From contig NZ_JAHXYR010000001.1 in the NCBI RefSeq assembly GCF_019969845.1, positions 310,001-374,000 of the forward strand: DNA of 64,000 nucleotides. Direction: 5' to 3'. Under the pieces are notes generated by a model, which saw only the letters and a program-made list of their open reading frames with translations, ran no database searches and was not told the origin of the DNA. The stretch comes from Sphingobacterium sp. GVS05A (GTDB lineage Bacteria; Bacteroidota; Bacteroidia; Sphingobacteriales; Sphingobacteriaceae). Of this stretch, positions 62,715 to 64,000 are shown one piece after another. A program made the position numbers and the translations under genes. Numbering within the stretch: the stretch's first letter is position 1; the number at the start of each line of letters is the position of its first letter.

Positions 62715-64000
62715 ATGTTGGTATCTGTCTGGAGGTATGCACATTTAGCCTTAGCTCTTGTTTCTTCTGTTTTTTTACTATTATTATCGGTCACGGGAGT
62801 AATTTTAGCCATTGACGCCGTCAACGAAAAAATACCACCCTATCGAATAGAAAATATAGATTCTTTGGATCTTTCGCAGACCATTACTGGTCTGCGAAAG
62901 GTTTATCCTGAAATTATTGAAATTTCGGTTGACCACAATCAATTTGTGAGCATTGACGCCATAGATACTGACGGAAATACTTTAAAAGGATATATTGATC
63001 CGCAAACCGGTAAATATCTAGGTGCGCAAAAGAACAAAACACAGTTTGTTCAATGGACTACGGCCCTGCATCGTTCCCTATTCTTAAAGGTAACAGGCCG
63101 AATCATTATTGGCATCGCTTCTTTTCTACTATTTTTGATTACAATCTCAGGTTTGGTGTTGATTATCAAACGTCAACAGGGCGTTCGACATTTCTTTGCC
63201 AAGATCAATCGGGATTTCTTCGCACAATATTTTCATGTTGTTTCAGGGCGGTTGCTTCTGATACCCATTTTAATTTTGGCTTTGACGGGGACCTATTTAT
63301 TTATGGTCCGAATCGAACTGTTAAAGAAGACAAACCAAACGGTTGAATATCCGGTGAAGGAAAATGAGACCGAGGAACTGGCGATAGCCGATTTTCCGAT
63401 CTTCAAAAAAACGAAGCTTAACGATGTCGTGAAGGTAGAGTTTCCTTTTATGGAAGGAGATCCTGACGAATATTATGTTCTCAAACTGAAAGATCGGGAG
63501 TTGACCGTAAATCAATTGAACGGTGCTGTACATAAAGAAGTCAAGTATCCCTTTACTGCACTTGCAGAACAATTTTCGCTCGATCTTCACACCGGTAAAA
63601 CCAATATGATATGGGCCATAATTTTGGGGCTTGCATCATTGAATATTGTGTTTTTTATTTATACAGGTTTTGTCATTACCTTCAAACGTACGCGAACAAA
63701 GATCAAGAATAAGTATAAGGCGGCCGATGCTGAAATCATTATTCTGGTAGGTACTGAAAATGGGAGTACCTTGTTTTTTGCCAATCAGATTCACAAACAG
63801 CTGTTGGCTGATGGCAAAAAATCACTTTTGCTTGGCATGAATCACTATCAGTATTTTCCAAAAGCAAAACATCTTTTGCTGTTTACGTCCACCTACGGTC
63901 TAGGAACAGCGCCTTCCAATGCGACTCAGTTTGAGAAAAAGCTATTGGCCTATCCACAACAACAATCGATTAATTTCTCTGTTCTCGGTTTTGGATCGAA
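62715..64000 (+). CDS. PepSY-TM/flavodoxin-domain membrane reductase, 3'-truncated by the window
   Basis: At least 428 residues, open to the right edge. The start ATG at 62715 is 6 bp after the DUF2271 stop. Four membrane segments are visible: VWRYAHLALALVSSVFLLLL, the ITGLVLII-like region near IIGIASFLLFLITISGLVLI, LLLIPILILALTGTYLFMV and IWAIILGLASLNIVFFIYTG. WTTALHRSLFLK and DLHTGKT are the conserved histidine segments for haem in this family, and FAQYFHVVSGRLLL adds another. A flavodoxin-like domain starts near residue 340 (IIILVGTENGSTLFFANQIH). A FAD/NADPH reductase module probably follows outside the window. It would pass electrons across the inner membrane, for example to ferric iron. 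Confidence 0.85.
   Translation, partial: MLVSVWRYAHLALALVSSVFLLLLSVTGVILAIDAVNEKIPPYRIENIDSLDLSQTITGLRKVYPEIIEISVDHNQFVSIDAIDTDGNTLKGYIDPQTGKYLGAQKNKTQFVQWTTALHRSLFLKVTGRIIIGIASFLLFLITISGLVLIIKRQQGVRHFFAKINRDFFAQYFHVVSGRLLLIPILILALTGTYLFMVRIELLKKTNQTVEYPVKENETEELAIADFPIFKKTKLNDVVKVEFPFMEGDPDEYYVLKLKDRELTVNQLNGAVHKEVKYPFTALAEQFSLDLHTGKTNMIWAIILGLASLNIVFFIYTGFVITFKRTRTKIKNKYKAADAEIIILVGTENGSTLFFANQIHKQLLADGKKSLLLGMNHYQYFPKAKHLLLFTSTYGLGTAPSNATQFEKKLLAYPQQQSINFSVLGFGS

Noticed and set aside
1..64000. tRNA/rRNA genes, insertion sequences, prophage genes, CRISPR arrays, toxin-antitoxin pairs
   Set aside because: Looked for on both strands by eye; no inverted-repeat-flanked transposase, repeat-spacer pattern, tRNA arm pattern or recognisable antitoxin/toxin gene was seen.

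Overview
The window looks like a chromosomal segment of a Bacteroidota (Bacteroidetes) organism, most likely Sphingobacteriaceae such as Sphingobacterium or a close relative. That placement is inferred from gene content. There are two SusC/SusD pairs, many SPII lipoproteins, a two-component-regulator-propeller sensor kinase, GH76/GH127/GH2/GH43/GH29 enzymes, TAnnTTTG-type -7 promoter boxes, and almost no Shine-Dalgarno sequences. No tRNA, rRNA, insertion sequence, phage gene or CRISPR array was seen.

Layout. 1-7.8 kb: the end of a YdeI/OmpD-associated (OmdA-type) protein, two Gfo/Idh/MocA oxidoreductases, an aldo/keto reductase, a KsdD-like FAD dehydrogenase and a GH29 alpha-L-fucosidase. 7.8-11.5 kb: small housekeeping or unknown genes (membrane protein, cold-shock-domain protein, GNAT acetyltransferase, SPL-like radical SAM protein, and a thioredoxin-fold protein with an altered active site). 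11.9-18.1 kb: a SusC/SusD pair followed by a secreted purple-acid-phosphatase-like phosphoesterase. 18.4-25.3 kb: an operon of a TonB-dependent receptor, a DUF4876-type lipoprotein, a second outer-membrane barrel and a di-haem cytochrome-c peroxidase/MauG-like enzyme; this is the best candidate for an undescribed system. 25.4-28.7 kb: a possible structured RNA of about 300 nt, then a glycine-betaine ABC transporter (proVWX type). 28.8-31.2 kb: an iron-related patch with an ABC-ATPase fragment, a Fur-like palindrome, an AraC regulator and a siderophore-interacting protein. 31.4-35.4 kb: an OmpR/PhoB-type response regulator and histidine kinase, then a three-gene overlapping operon preceded by direct repeats of 11-bp period.

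35.4-48.5 kb is a polysaccharide utilisation locus. A divergent membrane regulator (periplasmic Kelch-like domain, one membrane helix, cytoplasmic SARP/BTAD-like domain) faces a GH76 mannanase, SusC, SusD, a DUF3823 lipoprotein and a large putative hydrolase of unassigned family. The shared upstream region carries perfect 11-bp tandem repeats. 48.7-52.7 kb is a hybrid-two-component-like system split into a sensor kinase and a separate REC-AraC regulator. It faces a CAZyme operon without its own SusCD (aldose epimerase, GH127-like, GH2, GH43; 52.8-59.3 kb), probably for arabinose- or galactose-containing glycans. 59.4-64 kb: an alpha/beta hydrolase, then an ankyrin protein, a DUF2271 protein and a PepSY/flavodoxin reductase that runs off the right edge.

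Taken together the region is devoted to outer-membrane nutrient capture (glycans, possibly phosphorylated compounds, metals) with the cell-surface and membrane regulators that control it. Annotations rest on motif reading of translated sequence; no database search was run.
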